A stretch of DNA of 64,000 nucleotides from Micromonospora sp. CP22 (GTDB lineage: Bacteria; Actinomycetota; Actinomycetes; Mycobacteriales; Micromonosporaceae), in assembly GCF_009712475.1 (NCBI RefSeq), contig NZ_VCJO01000004.1, positions 271,863 through 335,862 of the forward strand. Direction: 5' to 3'. The notes beneath the pieces were generated by a model, which searched no databases, had not been told where the DNA came from, and saw nothing but the letters and a program-made list of their open reading frames with translations. This document shows positions 1-9,447 of this stretch, one piece after another; position 1 is the first letter of the stretch, and each line of letters opens with the position of its first letter. Position numbers and translations under genes: made by a program.

Positions 1-132
1 TGAGGCACCACCACACTGAGCCGATGATTCGCTCGCTGACGCTCACTCATGCCAGCACTCCGCTTCGCTCCGTGCCGCCATGAGGCACCACCACACTGAG
101 CCGATGATTCGCTCGCTGACGCTCACTCATGC
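1..132. repeat. 80-base tandem repeat, cut by the left edge
   Basis: Bases 1-52 recur exactly at 81-132, giving a period of 80 and at least 1.65 units; the array continues or ends outside the window. On the minus strand each unit starts ATGAGTGAGCG and can be read as a 27-codon frame beginning MSERQRANHR, whose TGA overlaps the ATG of the next unit. The stop codon of the neighbouring permease overlaps the first ATG in the same ATGA fashion. It lies where a second permease gene of the operon would be expected to start. Confidence 0.9.
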
Positions 133-1200
133 TGTCACCTGCTCCTTCTGGGGCTGCGGTGCCGACGGCGTCGGTGGCGGAGTCCCGCGCCGTCGACGGC
201 GGAACTTGGCCCGGAAGGCGGGCGCCTGGATGAGACAGACGGCGATGACGACTACCGCTTTGAACAGCAGCGCCGTCTGCGGTGAGATGTTCATGGCGTA
301 CACCGTGGTGGTCAGGGTCTGGATGATCAGCGCGCCGACGATCGTGCCGCTGAGGTAGAACCGGCCACCGGCGAGCGAGGTGCCGCCGATGACCACCGCG
401 AGGATCGCGTCGAGTTCCACCCACAGGCCGGTGTTGTTGCCGTCGGCGCTGGAGACGTTGGCGGTCATCATGAACCCGGCGATCGCGGCGCAGGCGGCGC
501 TGACGACGTAGACCAGGAAGACGATCCGACCCGATCGGATGCCGGCCAGCCGGCTGGCCTCCCGGTTGCCGCCCACCGACTCGACGATCATGCCGAGCGC
601 GGTGCGGCGGGTGAACGCCGCCACCAGCAGCGCCGCGGCCAGCGCGATGAAGATCGCCAGGGGCAGGGTCAGCAGGTGCCCCAACCCGATCGCCCGGTAC
701 GGGCCGGAGTTGATGGTGATGATCTGCCCTTCGGCGATCAGCTGTGCGAGGCCGCGACCGGCCACCATCAGGATGAGCGTGGCGATGATCGGTTGGATGC
801 CGATGACGGAGACCAGCACGCCGTTCCAGGCGCCGAGCACCAGCGCGACCCCGAGCGCCATCGCGAGCGCGGTCAGGACGGTGACCAGGTTGTTCTGGTC
901 CGGTGCCCGGCTGATGTAGAGGCAGGCGATGGCGCCGCTGATCGCACAGAGCGAGCCGACCGACAGGTCGATGCCGCCGGTGGAGATGACCAGGGTCATG
1001 CCCAGCCCGACCAGGATCAGCGGGGCGCTCAGCCGCAGGATGTCGATCGGGGTGCCGTAGAGGTGCCCGTTGTTCACCTCGATGGCGAGGAACCCCGGAC
1101 GGTAGATGGTGTTCGCCGCCAACATGGCCACGAGCACGGCGACCGGCCAGAACAGTCGGTGCCCGAGCAGGGGACGGAAGCGGTTCCCGGCGTCGCTCAT
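127..1200 (-). CDS. Sugar ABC transporter permease, RbsC/YtfT-like
   Basis: Inner-membrane permease of a CUT2-type (ribose/galactofuranose class) importer, 357 residues. The product is almost entirely hydrophobic, with about eight to ten membrane segments from residue 13 onward, and carries the family motif GGIDLSVGS around residue 90 and the cytoplasmic EAA-like turn GGNREASRLAGI. The start ATG overlaps the stop of the upstream ATPase gene (ATGA), so the two are translationally coupled. The tail is a proline- and basic-rich extension. YtfQ-type transporters normally have two different permeases; the second is not in the window and may lie just beyond the left edge. Substrate is inferred from the nearby araBD genes (arabinose or arabinofuranose), not shown by the sequence. 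Confidence 0.9.
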   Translation of the reverse strand: MSDAGNRFRPLLGHRLFWPVAVLVAMLAANTIYRPGFLAIEVNNGHLYGTPIDILRLSAPLILVGLGMTLVISTGGIDLSVGSLCAISGAIACLYISRAPDQNNLVTVLTALAMALGVALVLGAWNGVLVSVIGIQPIIATLILMVAGRGLAQLIAEGQIITINSGPYRAIGLGHLLTLPLAIFIALAAALLVAAFTRRTALGMIVESVGGNREASRLAGIRSGRIVFLVYVVSAACAAIAGFMMTANVSSADGNNTGLWVELDAILAVVIGGTSLAGGRFYLSGTIVGALIIQTLTTTVYAMNISPQTALLFKAVVVIAVCLIQAPAFRAKFRRRRRGTPPPTPSAPQPQKEQVTA

Positions 1201-2738
1201 CGGTTCGCCTCCTCACGTGCGGTGCCGCTGGCGATGGTCTGCATGACGAGGTCGGCGTCCACAGTGTCGTCGTTGTCGAGGTGGGCGACCAGTTCCCGGT
1301 CGCGCATCACCGCGATCTTGTGACTGAGGCGGAGGACCTCCTCCAACTCGGCGGAGATGAACAGCACCGCCATGCCACCGTCGGACAGCTGCACCACCAG
1401 CTTCTGGATCTCGGCCTTCGCGCCGATGTCGATGCCCCGGGTCGGCTCGTCGAGGATCAGCAGCCGTGGCTCGGTGATCAGCCAACGGGCCAGCAGGACC
1501 TTCTGCTGGTTGCCGCCGGAGAGGTTGCGTACCGGCATCTCCGGGTTGGCCGGGCGGATGCTCAACGCCTTGATGTACCGGTCGACCAGTTCGTCCTGGC
1601 GGCGGCGCGGAATCGGACGCAGCCAACCGCGAGCGGCCTGCATGGCCAGGATCATGTTCTCCCGGACCGACAGGTCGGCGATGATCCCCTCGGTGCGGCG
1701 GTTCTCCGAACAGAAGCCGATGCCGTGGTCGATGGCCTGCACCGGGTTACGCAGACCCGTCCGGGTGCCGTTCACCTCGATCTCGCCACGGTCGGCCCGG
1801 TCCGCGCCGAACAGCAGCCGCGCCACCTCGGTACGCCCGGAGCCGAGCAGCCCGGCCAGGCCGACCACCTCACCGGCGTGGATGGTCAGGCTGAACGGGG
1901 CGACCGCGCCCCGACGACCGAGCTTCGACACCTGGACGAACGGCGTGCCGCGTTCGATGGCCGCCAACTCGGGCCGGGGCTGCTCCTCGATGCCTTCGAG
2001 GACGTCGAGTTCCTTACCGATCATCTTCTCGACCAGCGCGAGCTGCGGCAGCTCGGCGGTCGGGTACTCCCCCACCAGCGTGCCGTTGCGCAGCACGGTG
2101 ATCCGGTCCGCGATGCCGTAGACCTGGTCGAGGAAGTGGGTCACGAAGAGGATGGCGATGCCCTCGTCACGCAGCTGCCGCATGATGCGGAACAGTTGCG
2201 CGACCTCACCGGCGTCCAGGCTGGACGTCGGTTCGTCCAGGATCAGCACCCGGGCCTGCACGTCGATCGCCCGGGCGATCGCGACCATCTGCTGCACGGC
2301 CAGCGAGAAACTCGCCACCGGCGCGGTGACGTCGATGTCGAGATCCAGCCGGGCCAGCAGCTGTCGGGCCCGCCGCCGGACCTCGCCCCAGCGGACGGCA
2401 CCGAACCTGCGCGGCTCCCGCCCGATGAAGATGTTCTCCGCCACGGACAGGTTCGGACAGAGGTTGACCTCCTGGTAGACCGTGCTGACCCCGGCCGCGG
2501 CGGCCTGCATCGGTCCGTTGAAGGCCACCTGCTCGCCGTCGAGGGTGACGCTGCCCTCGTCGATGCCGTAGACGCCCGTCAACACCTTGATCAGGGTCGA
2601 TTTACCGGCGCCGTTCTCGCCCATCAGGGCGTGCACCTCGCTAGGGAAGAGCCGGAAGTCGACATTGTGGAGTGCGCGCACCCCGGGAAAGGACTTGCTG
2701 ATCCCGGTCATCGTCAGGACCGGACGACTATCCGTCAT
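1197..2738 (-). CDS. Sugar ABC transporter ATPase, RbsA/YtfR-like, two ATP domains
   Basis: Double-domain ATPase of 513 residues powering the neighbouring permease. Domain 1 has Walker [10 protein letters not shown] (about residue 40) and Walker B LILDEPTSSLD; domain 2 has the usual relaxed Walker A GLLGSGRTE, signature LSGGNQQKV and Walker [12 protein letters not shown]. Length and layout fit the CUT2 ATPase family. An AGAGGA ribosome-binding site stands about 10 bases before the ATG. It overlaps the permease gene by four bases and is separated from the binding-protein gene by 182 bases that hold a strong hairpin, which would allow less of this protein than of the binding protein to be made. 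Confidence 0.93.
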   Translation of the reverse strand: MTDSRPVLTMTGISKSFPGVRALHNVDFRLFPSEVHALMGENGAGKSTLIKVLTGVYGIDEGSVTLDGEQVAFNGPMQAAAAGVSTVYQEVNLCPNLSVAENIFIGREPRRFGAVRWGEVRRRARQLLARLDLDIDVTAPVASFSLAVQQMVAIARAIDVQARVLILDEPTSSLDAGEVAQLFRIMRQLRDEGIAILFVTHFLDQVYGIADRITVLRNGTLVGEYPTAELPQLALVEKMIGKELDVLEGIEEQPRPELAAIERGTPFVQVSKLGRRGAVAPFSLTIHAGEVVGLAGLLGSGRTEVARLLFGADRADRGEIEVNGTRTGLRNPVQAIDHGIGFCSENRRTEGIIADLSVRENMILAMQAARGWLRPIPRRRQDELVDRYIKALSIRPANPEMPVRNLSGGNQQKVLLARWLITEPRLLILDEPTRGIDIGAKAEIQKLVVQLSDGGMAVLFISAELEEVLRLSHKIAVMRDRELVAHLDNDDTVDADLVMQTIASGTAREEANR

Positions 2739-2790
2739 CCCATCGATCCTCTTCTAATTTTTATGGATGCGGAAGGGCCAGTTATCCCGG

Positions 2791-2831
2791 CACGCCGCCC
2801 GGACCGGCCTGCGGGCCGGCCGGACGGCGTG
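2791..2831 (-). terminator. Hairpin between binding-protein and ATPase genes
   Basis: Stem of about 17 base pairs (2791-2809 with 2814-2831; one mismatch, one bulged A, loop TGCG). No T-tract follows. It lies inside the operon, after the binding-protein gene and before the ATPase gene, so it is more likely a partial terminator or mRNA 3'-end stabiliser than a full stop. Confidence 0.6.
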
Positions 2832-2920
2832 GCGCGGGATGTCGGACCAGACGCCCAGCCCGTCCGGGAATGGGCGACGCGGTGGGGCCACCACCTCACG
2901 TGCGGCGGCCCCGCGCGTCA

Positions 2921-3922
2921 TCAGTACTTACGGTTGGGCAGGGCCTCCTTGGCCTGCTCCTGCGTGAAGGTGGTCTCCTCGGTCTCGATCCGCGGCGGCA
3001 CCTCCTCGCCGGCGTGCACCTTCTTGGCCAGGTCCATCAGCTGTGGGCCGAGCAGCGGGCTGCACTCCGCGATGAAGTTGAACTTGCCGTCGGCCAGGGC
3101 CTGCATGCCGTCCTTGACCGCGTCGATCGTGATGATGGTGATGTCCTTACCGGGCTCCTTGCCAGCCGCGGTGATCGCCTCCAGCGCGCCCAGGCCCATG
3201 TCGTCGTTGTGCGCGAAGAGCACGTCGATCTTCGGGTGAGCCTTCAGGAACTGCTCCATCACCTGCTTGCCGCCAGCCCGGGTGAAGTCGCCGGACTGGG
3301 AGGCAATGATCTTCAGCTTGGGGTCGGCGGCGATCGCCTCGGCGAAGCCCTTCTTCCGGTCGTTGGCCGGGGCCGAGCCGGTGGTGCCCTGCAACTCGAC
3401 GATGTTCACGTCGCCGGTCGCGTCCTTCTTGTTCTCCACCAGCCACTCGCCGGAGAGCCGGCCTTCCTTGACGAAGTCCGAGCCGAGGAAGGTCTTGTAG
3501 AGCGACGTGTCGGCCGAGTCCACCGCGCGGTCGGTCAGGATGACCGGGATACCGGCGTCCTTGGCCTCCTTGAGGACGGTGTCCCAGCCGGACTCCACCA
3601 CCGGCGAGAAGGCGATCACGTCCACCTTCTGCTGGATGTAGTTGCGGATCGCCTTGATCTGGTTTTCCTGCTTCTGCTGCGCGTCGTCGAACTTCAGCTC
3701 GATCCCGGCCTCCGCCGCCGCCTCCTTGATGGAGTTGGTGTTGGCCGTACGCCAGCCGCTCTCCGCGCCGACCTGGGAGAAGCCCAGGACGAGCTTGCCG
3801 TCGTCGCCGCCGTCGCCGCCGGTGTCGCTGTTGCCGCAGGCCGCCACGCCGCCGGCGAGCAGCACGGCAGCGACGACCGCCATGGCGCGCCGACGCGCCA
3901 TGGGCATTCGCATGTTCCTCAT
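2921..3922 (-). CDS. Sugar ABC transporter substrate-binding lipoprotein, YtfQ-like
   Basis: Extracytoplasmic binding protein of 333 residues that delivers a sugar to the CUT2 permease. Residues 1-29 are a lipoprotein signal peptide with arginine-rich start, hydrophobic core and lipobox VAAC (Cys29), followed by a Gly/Asp-rich linker. The mature part starts KLVLGFSQVGAESGWRTAN, which resembles E. coli YtfQ (galactofuranose binding). The ATG at 3922 is preferred over upstream in-frame starts because GAGGAG stands directly before it and the signal peptide begins there. It is transcribed away from araD with a 124-base gap that contains a 12-base palindrome. Pentose or furanose substrate is inferred from context. 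Confidence 0.92.
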   Translation of the reverse strand: MRNMRMPMARRRAMAVVAAVLLAGGVAACGNSDTGGDGGDDGKLVLGFSQVGAESGWRTANTNSIKEAAAEAGIELKFDDAQQKQENQIKAIRNYIQQKVDVIAFSPVVESGWDTVLKEAKDAGIPVILTDRAVDSADTSLYKTFLGSDFVKEGRLSGEWLVENKKDATGDVNIVELQGTTGSAPANDRKKGFAEAIAADPKLKIIASQSGDFTRAGGKQVMEQFLKAHPKIDVLFAHNDDMGLGALEAITAAGKEPGKDITIITIDAVKDGMQALADGKFNFIAECSPLLGPQLMDLAKKVHAGEEVPPRIETEETTFTQEQAKEALPNRKY

Positions 3923-4010
3923 CGGATCTCCTCGGGTGGGGGTGCGGTTGTTCTCGCCGGCTGCGGAGGTACGGAAGCGGCCAGCGCTGGTGGTGCGATC
4001 CTGTGCGTCG

Positions 4011-4022
4011 GTTGGTACCAAC
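4011..4022. promoter_or_regulatory. Palindrome GTTGGTACCAAC upstream of YtfQ-like gene
   Basis: Perfect 12-base palindrome in the gap between araD and the binding-protein gene, 89 bases before the start codon. The symmetry resembles operators of some GntR/LacI regulators (TTGGTACCAA core), but no -35/-10 pair is convincing here. It could be an operator or simply part of the hairpin-rich spacer. Confidence 0.4.
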
Positions 4023-4025
4023 AGC

Positions 4026-4040
4026 CCCGGTCGGACCGGG
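4026..4040 (-). terminator. Short hairpin after araD
   Basis: CCCGGT-CGG-ACCGGG stem of six pairs starting seven bases after the araD stop. Too short and without a T-tract for a confident terminator. Confidence 0.35.
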
Positions 4041-4046
4041 ACCGGT

Positions 4047-4739
4047 TCAGGACTTCGCCGAAGGCGAAGATCGTTGGCCGTAGACGTTCTGGTAGCGGTC
4101 GTAGAGGGCGTCGATGTCGGCCTGCGCCATCGGCACCGGTTGCCCGAGCGCGCGCGCCAGGTGCGCGGTTCGGGCGACGTCCTCACACATCACCGCGGCC
4201 TTGACCGCGGCACGGGCGTTGGGCCCGATGGTGAAGACGCCGTGGTTGCGCATCAGCACCGCGGGCGAACGGTGCCCGGTGAGCGTGCTGACGATCCCCT
4301 TGCCGATGTCGTCGCCACCGATCAGGGCGAACGGGCCCACCGGGATCTCCCCGCCGAACTCGTCGGCCTGCGCGGTCAGATGGCACGGGATCGACTCACC
4401 CCGCGCCGCCCAGGCGGTGGCGTACGAGCTGTGGGTGTGCACGACACCTCCCACCTCGGGCATGGCGCGGTAGACATAGGCGTGCGCCGCAGTGTCGCTC
4501 GACGGCGACAACTCCCCCTCCACCGGGTTGCCGTCGAGGTCGCAGAGCACCATGTTGTCGGCCGACAGGTCGTCGTAGTCGACGCCACTCGGCTTGATGA
4601 TCATGAGGTCCTGGCCGGGAACCCGCGCGGAGACGTTGCCGGCCGTCCAGGCGACCAGGCCGTACCGGGTCAGTTCCCCGTGCAGCCGGGCCACGCTCTC
4701 GCGCAGCTCGCTGATCTGGCGGGACACGTCGACGGTCAT
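4047..4739 (-). CDS. araD: L-ribulose-5-phosphate 4-epimerase
   Basis: Converts L-ribulose 5-phosphate to D-xylulose 5-phosphate, the last arabinose-specific step before the pentose phosphate pathway. The 230-residue protein is the normal AraD length and shows the class II aldolase fold signatures: TAGNVSAR (residues 32-39), KPSGV (49-53), and the zinc ligands His101 and His103 in VHTHSS and His166 in RNHGVF. It follows araB with an ATGA overlap (start 4739, araB stop at 4736), so the two enzymes are made together. FucA-type aldolases share the fold, but the araB partner supports AraD. Confidence 0.95.
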   Translation of the reverse strand: MTVDVSRQISELRESVARLHGELTRYGLVAWTAGNVSARVPGQDLMIIKPSGVDYDDLSADNMVLCDLDGNPVEGELSPSSDTAAHAYVYRAMPEVGGVVHTHSSYATAWAARGESIPCHLTAQADEFGGEIPVGPFALIGGDDIGKGIVSTLTGHRSPAVLMRNHGVFTIGPNARAAVKAAVMCEDVARTAHLARALGQPVPMAQADIDALYDRYQNVYGQRSSPSAKS

Positions 4740-6400
4740 GCGAACACCTCCTGGGGCGAGGACTCCACGGCGGCGTTACGGATCGCGCGCAGCCGCAGCA
4801 TCACGTCGTTGGCACCGCGACCGAAGTGGTCGTGCAGCGCCCGGTACTCGGCGTAGAGGGCGTCGTACGCGCGAACCCGGTCCGGGTCCGGCTGGTAGAC
4901 CGCCGCCGCTATCCGACCCATCGCCTGCGACGCGGCGTGGATGGACGGATGGGCACCGGCGGCCACGGCGGCGTGGATCGCCGAGCCGAGCGCCGGGCCC
5001 TGTGCGGAGCCGATGATCCCCAACGGTCGGTTGGTGACGTCGGCGTAGATCTGCATCAGCAGCTTGTTCGAGGTGAGACCACCGGCGATCACCAGGTCGT
5101 CGACCGGCACCCCGGCCTCGACGAACGCCTCGATGATCATCCTGGTGCCGTACGCCGTCGCCTCCAGCAGCGCCCGGTAGATGTCCTCCGGCCGGGTGGC
5201 CAGGGTCATCCCGACGATCAGCCCGCTGAGGTCGTGGTTGACCAGCAGCGACCGGTTGCCGTTCCACCAGTCGAGGGCGATCAGGCCGTGCGCGCCGACG
5301 GGCTGGGCGGCGGCCAACTCGGTGAGTCGCTCGTGCGAGTCGACCCCGGCGGGGGCGGCGTGCTTGACGAACCAGCCGAAGATGTCGCCGACGCCGCTCT
5401 GCCCGGCCTCGTAGCCCCAGGCTCCGGAGCTGATGCCACCGTCGACCACACCGCACATCCCGGCCACCTCGGCGGGCTGGGTGCCGTTGACCACGTGGCA
5501 GGTCGACGTCCCCATGATCGCCACCAGCCGGCCCGGGTCGAGCGCCTGGGCGGCGGCGGCGGTGACGTGCGCGTCGACGTTGCCGACCGCGACGGCGATC
5601 CCCTCCGGCAGCCCGGTCCAGGCCGCGGCACGGGCGGTCAGTCCACCCGCACGAGCGGCGAGGGGCATCAGCGGGCCGTCCAGCTTGGACACGAAGTCGC
5701 CGAAGTCGGGGTTGAGCGCGGTGAGGTAGTCCGTCGAGGGGTAGCGGCCGTCCTGGTGGATGCCCTTGTAGCCGGCGGTGCAGACGTTGCGGGTCTCGAC
5801 GCCGCACAACTGCCAGACGATCCAGTCCGCGGCCTCGATGAACCGCTCGGCCCGCTGGTAGATCTCGGGATCTTCCTCCAGGATCTGCAGGCCCTTGGCG
5901 AACTGCCACTCGGCCGAGATCTTGCCGCCGTAGCGACCGATCCAGGGCTCCGCCCGCTCGTGGGCCAGCGCGTTGATCCGGTCGGCGTGCGGCTGGGCGG
6001 CGTGGTGCTTCCAGAGCTTCACCCAGGCGTGCGGACGCTGACGCAGTTCCGGCACCTCGCACAGCGGCGTACCGTCGGCCAGCGTCGGCAGCACGGTGCA
6101 GGCGGTGAAGTCGATGCCGATGCCGACGACGTCGTTCGGGTCGACCCCGGCGGCGGCCACCGCGGCCGGCACCGCCTGGCGCAGCACCTCGCGGTAGTCC
6201 TCCGGATCCTGCAACGCCCAGTCCGGCGGCAGCGGCGTGCCTCCGTCCGGCAGCGCTGAGCTGATCACCGCGTTGCGGTACTCGTGCACCGCGGTTCCCA
6301 GCTCGGCACCATCACGGACGCGGACCACCAGAGCCCGCCCCGAAAGGGTGCCGTAGTCGACGCCGACGACGTACTTGTCGCCTGCTGCCACACCGCTCAT
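4736..6400 (-). CDS. araB: Ribulokinase
   Basis: Phosphorylates L-ribulose with ATP, feeding AraD. FGGY-family sugar kinase of 554 residues (E. coli AraB 566). The N-terminal phosphate-binding motif is GVDYGTLSGRALVV, and the C-terminal domain has the FGGY-family signature stretch around VIAGGLTSNKLLMQIYADV, typical of AraB. The ATG at 6400 is preceded by GGAGGTG; the open frame upstream reads through the promoter and is not coding. First gene of the araB-araD unit, under a promoter at 6429-6457 with two different candidate operators. AraA (isomerase) is not in the window and may be further left. Confidence 0.95.
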   Translation of the reverse strand: MSGVAAGDKYVVGVDYGTLSGRALVVRVRDGAELGTAVHEYRNAVISSALPDGGTPLPPDWALQDPEDYREVLRQAVPAAVAAAGVDPNDVVGIGIDFTACTVLPTLADGTPLCEVPELRQRPHAWVKLWKHHAAQPHADRINALAHERAEPWIGRYGGKISAEWQFAKGLQILEEDPEIYQRAERFIEAADWIVWQLCGVETRNVCTAGYKGIHQDGRYPSTDYLTALNPDFGDFVSKLDGPLMPLAARAGGLTARAAAWTGLPEGIAVAVGNVDAHVTAAAAQALDPGRLVAIMGTSTCHVVNGTQPAEVAGMCGVVDGGISSGAWGYEAGQSGVGDIFGWFVKHAAPAGVDSHERLTELAAAQPVGAHGLIALDWWNGNRSLLVNHDLSGLIVGMTLATRPEDIYRALLEATAYGTRMIIEAFVEAGVPVDDLVIAGGLTSNKLLMQIYADVTNRPLGIIGSAQGPALGSAIHAAVAAGAHPSIHAASQAMGRIAAAVYQPDPDRVRAYDALYAEYRALHDHFGRGANDVMLRLRAIRNAAVESSPQEVFA

Positions 6401-6428
6401 CTTCACCTCCGGCCGATGACGGACCTCA

Positions 6429-6457
6429 GTGTTAACGCTCACATCCGATGTCGTCAA
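6429..6457 (-). promoter_or_regulatory. araB promoter with LacI-type and GntR-type operators
   Basis: Minus-strand -35 TTGACG (6452-6457), 17-base spacer and -10 TAACAC (6429-6434). Two palindromes overlap it: TGTTAACGCTCACA at 6430-6443 (LacI-family style, lying on the -10) and the perfect palindrome ACATCCGATGT at 6441-6451 filling the spacer. The first also occurs, with one change, before the chvE gene; the second matches a motif in the fucose-type promoters. Confidence 0.75.
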
Positions 6458-6576
6458 GACACCCCCCGGCAACAGCTCCGTAACGGACTGCATGGTCGCA
6501 GGCCCACCCGCCGGTCGGCTACCCCGCGCTACCGCGTCGCCTCGCCTCCGGCACCTCTTCGCCCTGCTCAGGCCGG

Positions 6577-6602
6577 CTGCCCCGGTGGAGAAACCGGCAG
6601 CG
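6577..6602 (-). terminator. Candidate terminator after mmsB
   Basis: GCTG and CCGGT pair with ACCGG and CAGC (nine pairs, two-base bulge, six-base loop) shortly after the mmsB stop codon. No T-tract. Confidence 0.35.
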
Positions 6603-6618
6603 CGAACCTTGGCCACGG

Positions 6619-7866
6619 TCAGCGGCTCGCGCCCGCTCGACGCTTGTTGTAGACGTCGAAGGCCACGGCGACCAGCAGCACGAGCCCCTTGACGACCGAC
6701 TGCAACGACTGGTCCACACCCATCAGCTGCATGCCGTTGCTCATCACGGCCATGATGAGTCCACCCACCATCGCCCCGACGACGGTCCCGACGCCGCCGG
6801 TGACCGCCGCACCGCCGATGAACGCCGCCGCGATCGCGTCGAGTTCGAACATGTTGCCCGCCGCGGGCTGCGCTCCGTTGGAGCGGGAGGAGAAGATGAT
6901 GCCGGCCACCGCGGACAGGAAGCCCATGTTGACGAAGATCCAGAAGTTGACGGTGCGGACCTTCACCCCGGACAGCATCGCCGCGGAGAGGTTGCCACCG
7001 ATCGCGTAGACCTGTCGACCGAAGACCGTGCGCCGGGTGAGCAGCCCGTAGACGAGCACCAGGGCGGCCAGGATGATCAGCACGATCGGCAGGCCCCGCG
7101 CGTGGGCCAGTTGCCAGGCGAACCACATCACCACGGCGCCGACCAGCGCCATCCGGGCGACGAACAGCGCGAACGACTCGACGGGCTGCTGGTAGCGGAC
7201 CCGGGCCGACCGGGTGCGGAAGCAACTCACCACGTAGCCGGCCACCGCGATGCCGCCGATGAGCAGGGTGAAGGCGTCATAGCCGTCACCACCGATCAGG
7301 CCGTTGAGGAACCCGGCGGCGATCCGGTTGTACTCGGCCGGGAACGGCGACAGCGAGATGTTGTCCAGCACCCGCAGGGTGAGGCCACGGAACAGCAGCA
7401 TGCCCGCGAGGGTCACGATGAAGGCCGGGATGCCGACGTACGCCACCCAGAAGCCGTGCCAGGCACCGACCGCGAGTCCCACCACCAGGGCGGCCAGCAC
7501 GCCGACCCACCACGGTTGCCCCTGCCGGATGACGACCACGGCGGAGACCGCGCCGGTCAGCGCCACCACCGAGCCCACCGACAGGTCGATGTGCCCGCCG
7601 ATGATCACGATGACCATGCCGATGGCGAGGACCAGGATGTAGGAGTACTGCAGGACGATGTTGGTGATGTTGCCCGGGCTCAGCGAGAGACCGTCGGTCA
7701 GGAACGCGAACAGGGCGACGATGACGACGAGGGCGACGAAGATGCCGCTCTGCCGCAGGTTGTTCATGATCAGCGTACGTGGGTCGCTGGTGCCGGCGTG
7801 CAGTGCCGCGGCGGGAGCGCTCTCGGTCGGCCTCTTACCCACCGAGGAGGGCCTGGTGCTGGTCAT
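6619..7866 (-). CDS. mmsB: Multiple-monosaccharide ABC transporter permease (MmsB/GguB type)
   Basis: Membrane permease of 415 residues, longer than RbsC-type permeases because of an inserted region around residues 190-260, which is the hallmark of the XylH/GguB group importing arabinose, xylose, galactose or glucose. Motif [16 protein letters not shown] at about residue 90 and [12 protein letters not shown] near 290 are the family signatures. A hydrophilic N-terminal 35 residues precede the first membrane segment. The start overlaps mmsA by four bases (ATGA). It is the last gene of the chvE-mmsA-mmsB operon, directly upstream of araB in genome order but transcribed separately, since araB has its own promoter. 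Confidence 0.94.
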   Translation of the reverse strand: MTSTRPSSVGKRPTESAPAAALHAGTSDPRTLIMNNLRQSGIFVALVVIVALFAFLTDGLSLSPGNITNIVLQYSYILVLAIGMVIVIIGGHIDLSVGSVVALTGAVSAVVVIRQGQPWWVGVLAALVVGLAVGAWHGFWVAYVGIPAFIVTLAGMLLFRGLTLRVLDNISLSPFPAEYNRIAAGFLNGLIGGDGYDAFTLLIGGIAVAGYVVSCFRTRSARVRYQQPVESFALFVARMALVGAVVMWFAWQLAHARGLPIVLIILAALVLVYGLLTRRTVFGRQVYAIGGNLSAAMLSGVKVRTVNFWIFVNMGFLSAVAGIIFSSRSNGAQPAAGNMFELDAIAAAFIGGAAVTGGVGTVVGAMVGGLIMAVMSNGMQLMGVDQSLQSVVKGLVLLVAVAFDVYNKRRAGASR

Positions 7867-9410
7867 CCGACGCTTTCCTTGTCCTTCGCCATGAGTTCCA
7901 TGAGCTTCTCCTGGGTCGCTTCAGCGACCGGCACCTCGCCGGTGATGCGACCCGCCGACAACGTGTAGATGCGGTCACACATGCCGAGCAGCTCCGGCAG
8001 TTCGGAGGAGATGATGATGACGGCCTTGCCGTCGGCCACCAGCCGGTTGATGATCGTGTAGATCTCGAACTTCGCCCCGACGTCGATGCCCCGGGTCGGC
8101 TCGTCCAGGATCAGCACGTCGGGATCGGTGAACAGCCACTTCGACAGGACGACCTTCTGCTGGTTGCCACCGGAGAGCTTGCCCACCACCGACATCACGC
8201 TCGGCGCCTTGATGTTCATGTCGCGCCGACTGGTCTCGGCGACCTTGATCTCCTCGTTGTCGTGCACCCAGCCCAACCGGGCGAGTCGACGCAGTCCGGC
8301 CGCCGAGACGTTGCGCCGGATGTCCTCGATGAGGTTCAGCCCGAAGCGTTTGCGGTCCTCCGTCGCGTACGCGATGCCGTTGCGGATGGCCTCCGCGACG
8401 GTGCGCGCCCGGACCTCGCGGCCGTGCACGAACAACCGGCCGGTGATGTCCCGACCGTACGAGCGCCCGAAGACGCTCATCGCCAGTTCGGTACGTCCGG
8501 CGCCCATCAGCCCGGCGATACCGACCACCTCACCGGCGCGCACGTTCAGGCTCGCGCCGTCGACGACCAGGCGGTCCTGGGTCGGGTGCCGCACCGACCA
8601 GTTCTCGATCCGCAGCACCTCCTCGCCCGGCGTGGAGACCCGGTCGGGGTAGAAGCTGTTCAGGTCGCGGCCGACCATGCCCCGGATGATCCGTTCCTGG
8701 GTCACCTCGCCGGCGGCCACGTCGAGCCGTTCCACCGTCCGCCCGTCGCGCAGCACCGTGGTGGAGTCGGCGATCGCGGTGATCTCGTTGAGCTTGTGCG
8801 AGATCATGATGCAGGTGATGCCCTCGTCGCGCAGGCGGCGCATCAGGTCGAGCAGGTGGGCCGAGTCGACGTCGTTGAGCGCCGCGGTCGGCTCGTCGAG
8901 GATGAGCAGCCGGACCTTCTTGGAGATGGCCTTGGCGATCTCCACCAGTTGCTGCTTGCCGACGCCGAGCTGCACCACCGGGGTCACCGGGTTCTCGGCC
9001 AACCCCACCGAGGCGAGCAGCTTCGCCGCCTCGGCGTTGGTGCGGTTCCAGTCGATCAGCCCGCCGGGCCCGCGTTGCTCGTTGCCGAGGAAGATGTTCT
9101 CGGCGATCGACAGGTACGGCACCAGGGCGAGTTCCTGGTGGATGATGACGATGCCCTGGCTCTCGCTGTCCCGGATGCCCCGGAAGTGCACCGGTTCGCC
9201 GTCGAGCAGGATCTCGCCGTCGTAGCTGCCGGACGGGTAGACCCCTGACAGCACCTTCATCAGGGTGGACTTGCCGGCGCCGTTCTCCCCGCAGATGGCG
9301 TGGATCTCCCCACGGCGTACGGCGAGGTTGACGTCCTGGAGCGCCGCCACGCCCGGGAAGGTCTTGGTGATGCTACGCATCTCGAGGATGTTGTCGTTGG
9401 TAGGCACCAT
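7863..9410 (-). CDS. mmsA: Multiple-monosaccharide ABC transporter ATPase (MmsA/GguA type)
   Basis: Two-domain CUT2 ATPase, 515 residues. Domain 1: Walker [10 protein letters not shown] and Walker [13 protein letters not shown]; domain 2: [18 protein letters not shown] and [12 protein letters not shown]-terminal sequence [20 protein letters not shown] and the conserved FHGRE-type region of GguA support the assignment. The ATG at 9410 has GAGG six bases upstream; an open frame further upstream crosses the intercistronic hairpin and has no binding site. It couples to mmsB by an ATGA overlap. Works with ChvE and MmsB to import arabinose-like sugars. Confidence 0.94.
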   Translation of the reverse strand: MVPTNDNILEMRSITKTFPGVAALQDVNLAVRRGEIHAICGENGAGKSTLMKVLSGVYPSGSYDGEILLDGEPVHFRGIRDSESQGIVIIHQELALVPYLSIAENIFLGNEQRGPGGLIDWNRTNAEAAKLLASVGLAENPVTPVVQLGVGKQQLVEIAKAISKKVRLLILDEPTAALNDVDSAHLLDLMRRLRDEGITCIMISHKLNEITAIADSTTVLRDGRTVERLDVAAGEVTQERIIRGMVGRDLNSFYPDRVSTPGEEVLRIENWSVRHPTQDRLVVDGASLNVRAGEVVGIAGLMGAGRTELAMSVFGRSYGRDITGRLFVHGREVRARTVAEAIRNGIAYATEDRKRFGLNLIEDIRRNVSAAGLRRLARLGWVHDNEEIKVAETSRRDMNIKAPSVMSVVGKLSGGNQQKVVLSKWLFTDPDVLILDEPTRGIDVGAKFEIYTIINRLVADGKAVIIISSELPELLGMCDRIYTLSAGRITGEVPVAEATQEKLMELMAKDKESVG

Positions 9411-9447
9411 CCTGAGCCTCCGGATCGTCGGGTGGGGGCGGGGGTGG

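Noticed and set aside
1..132. CRISPR-like array
   Set aside because: The 52-base repeats are part of a continuous 80-base tandem unit, only two copies are seen, and there are no cas genes.
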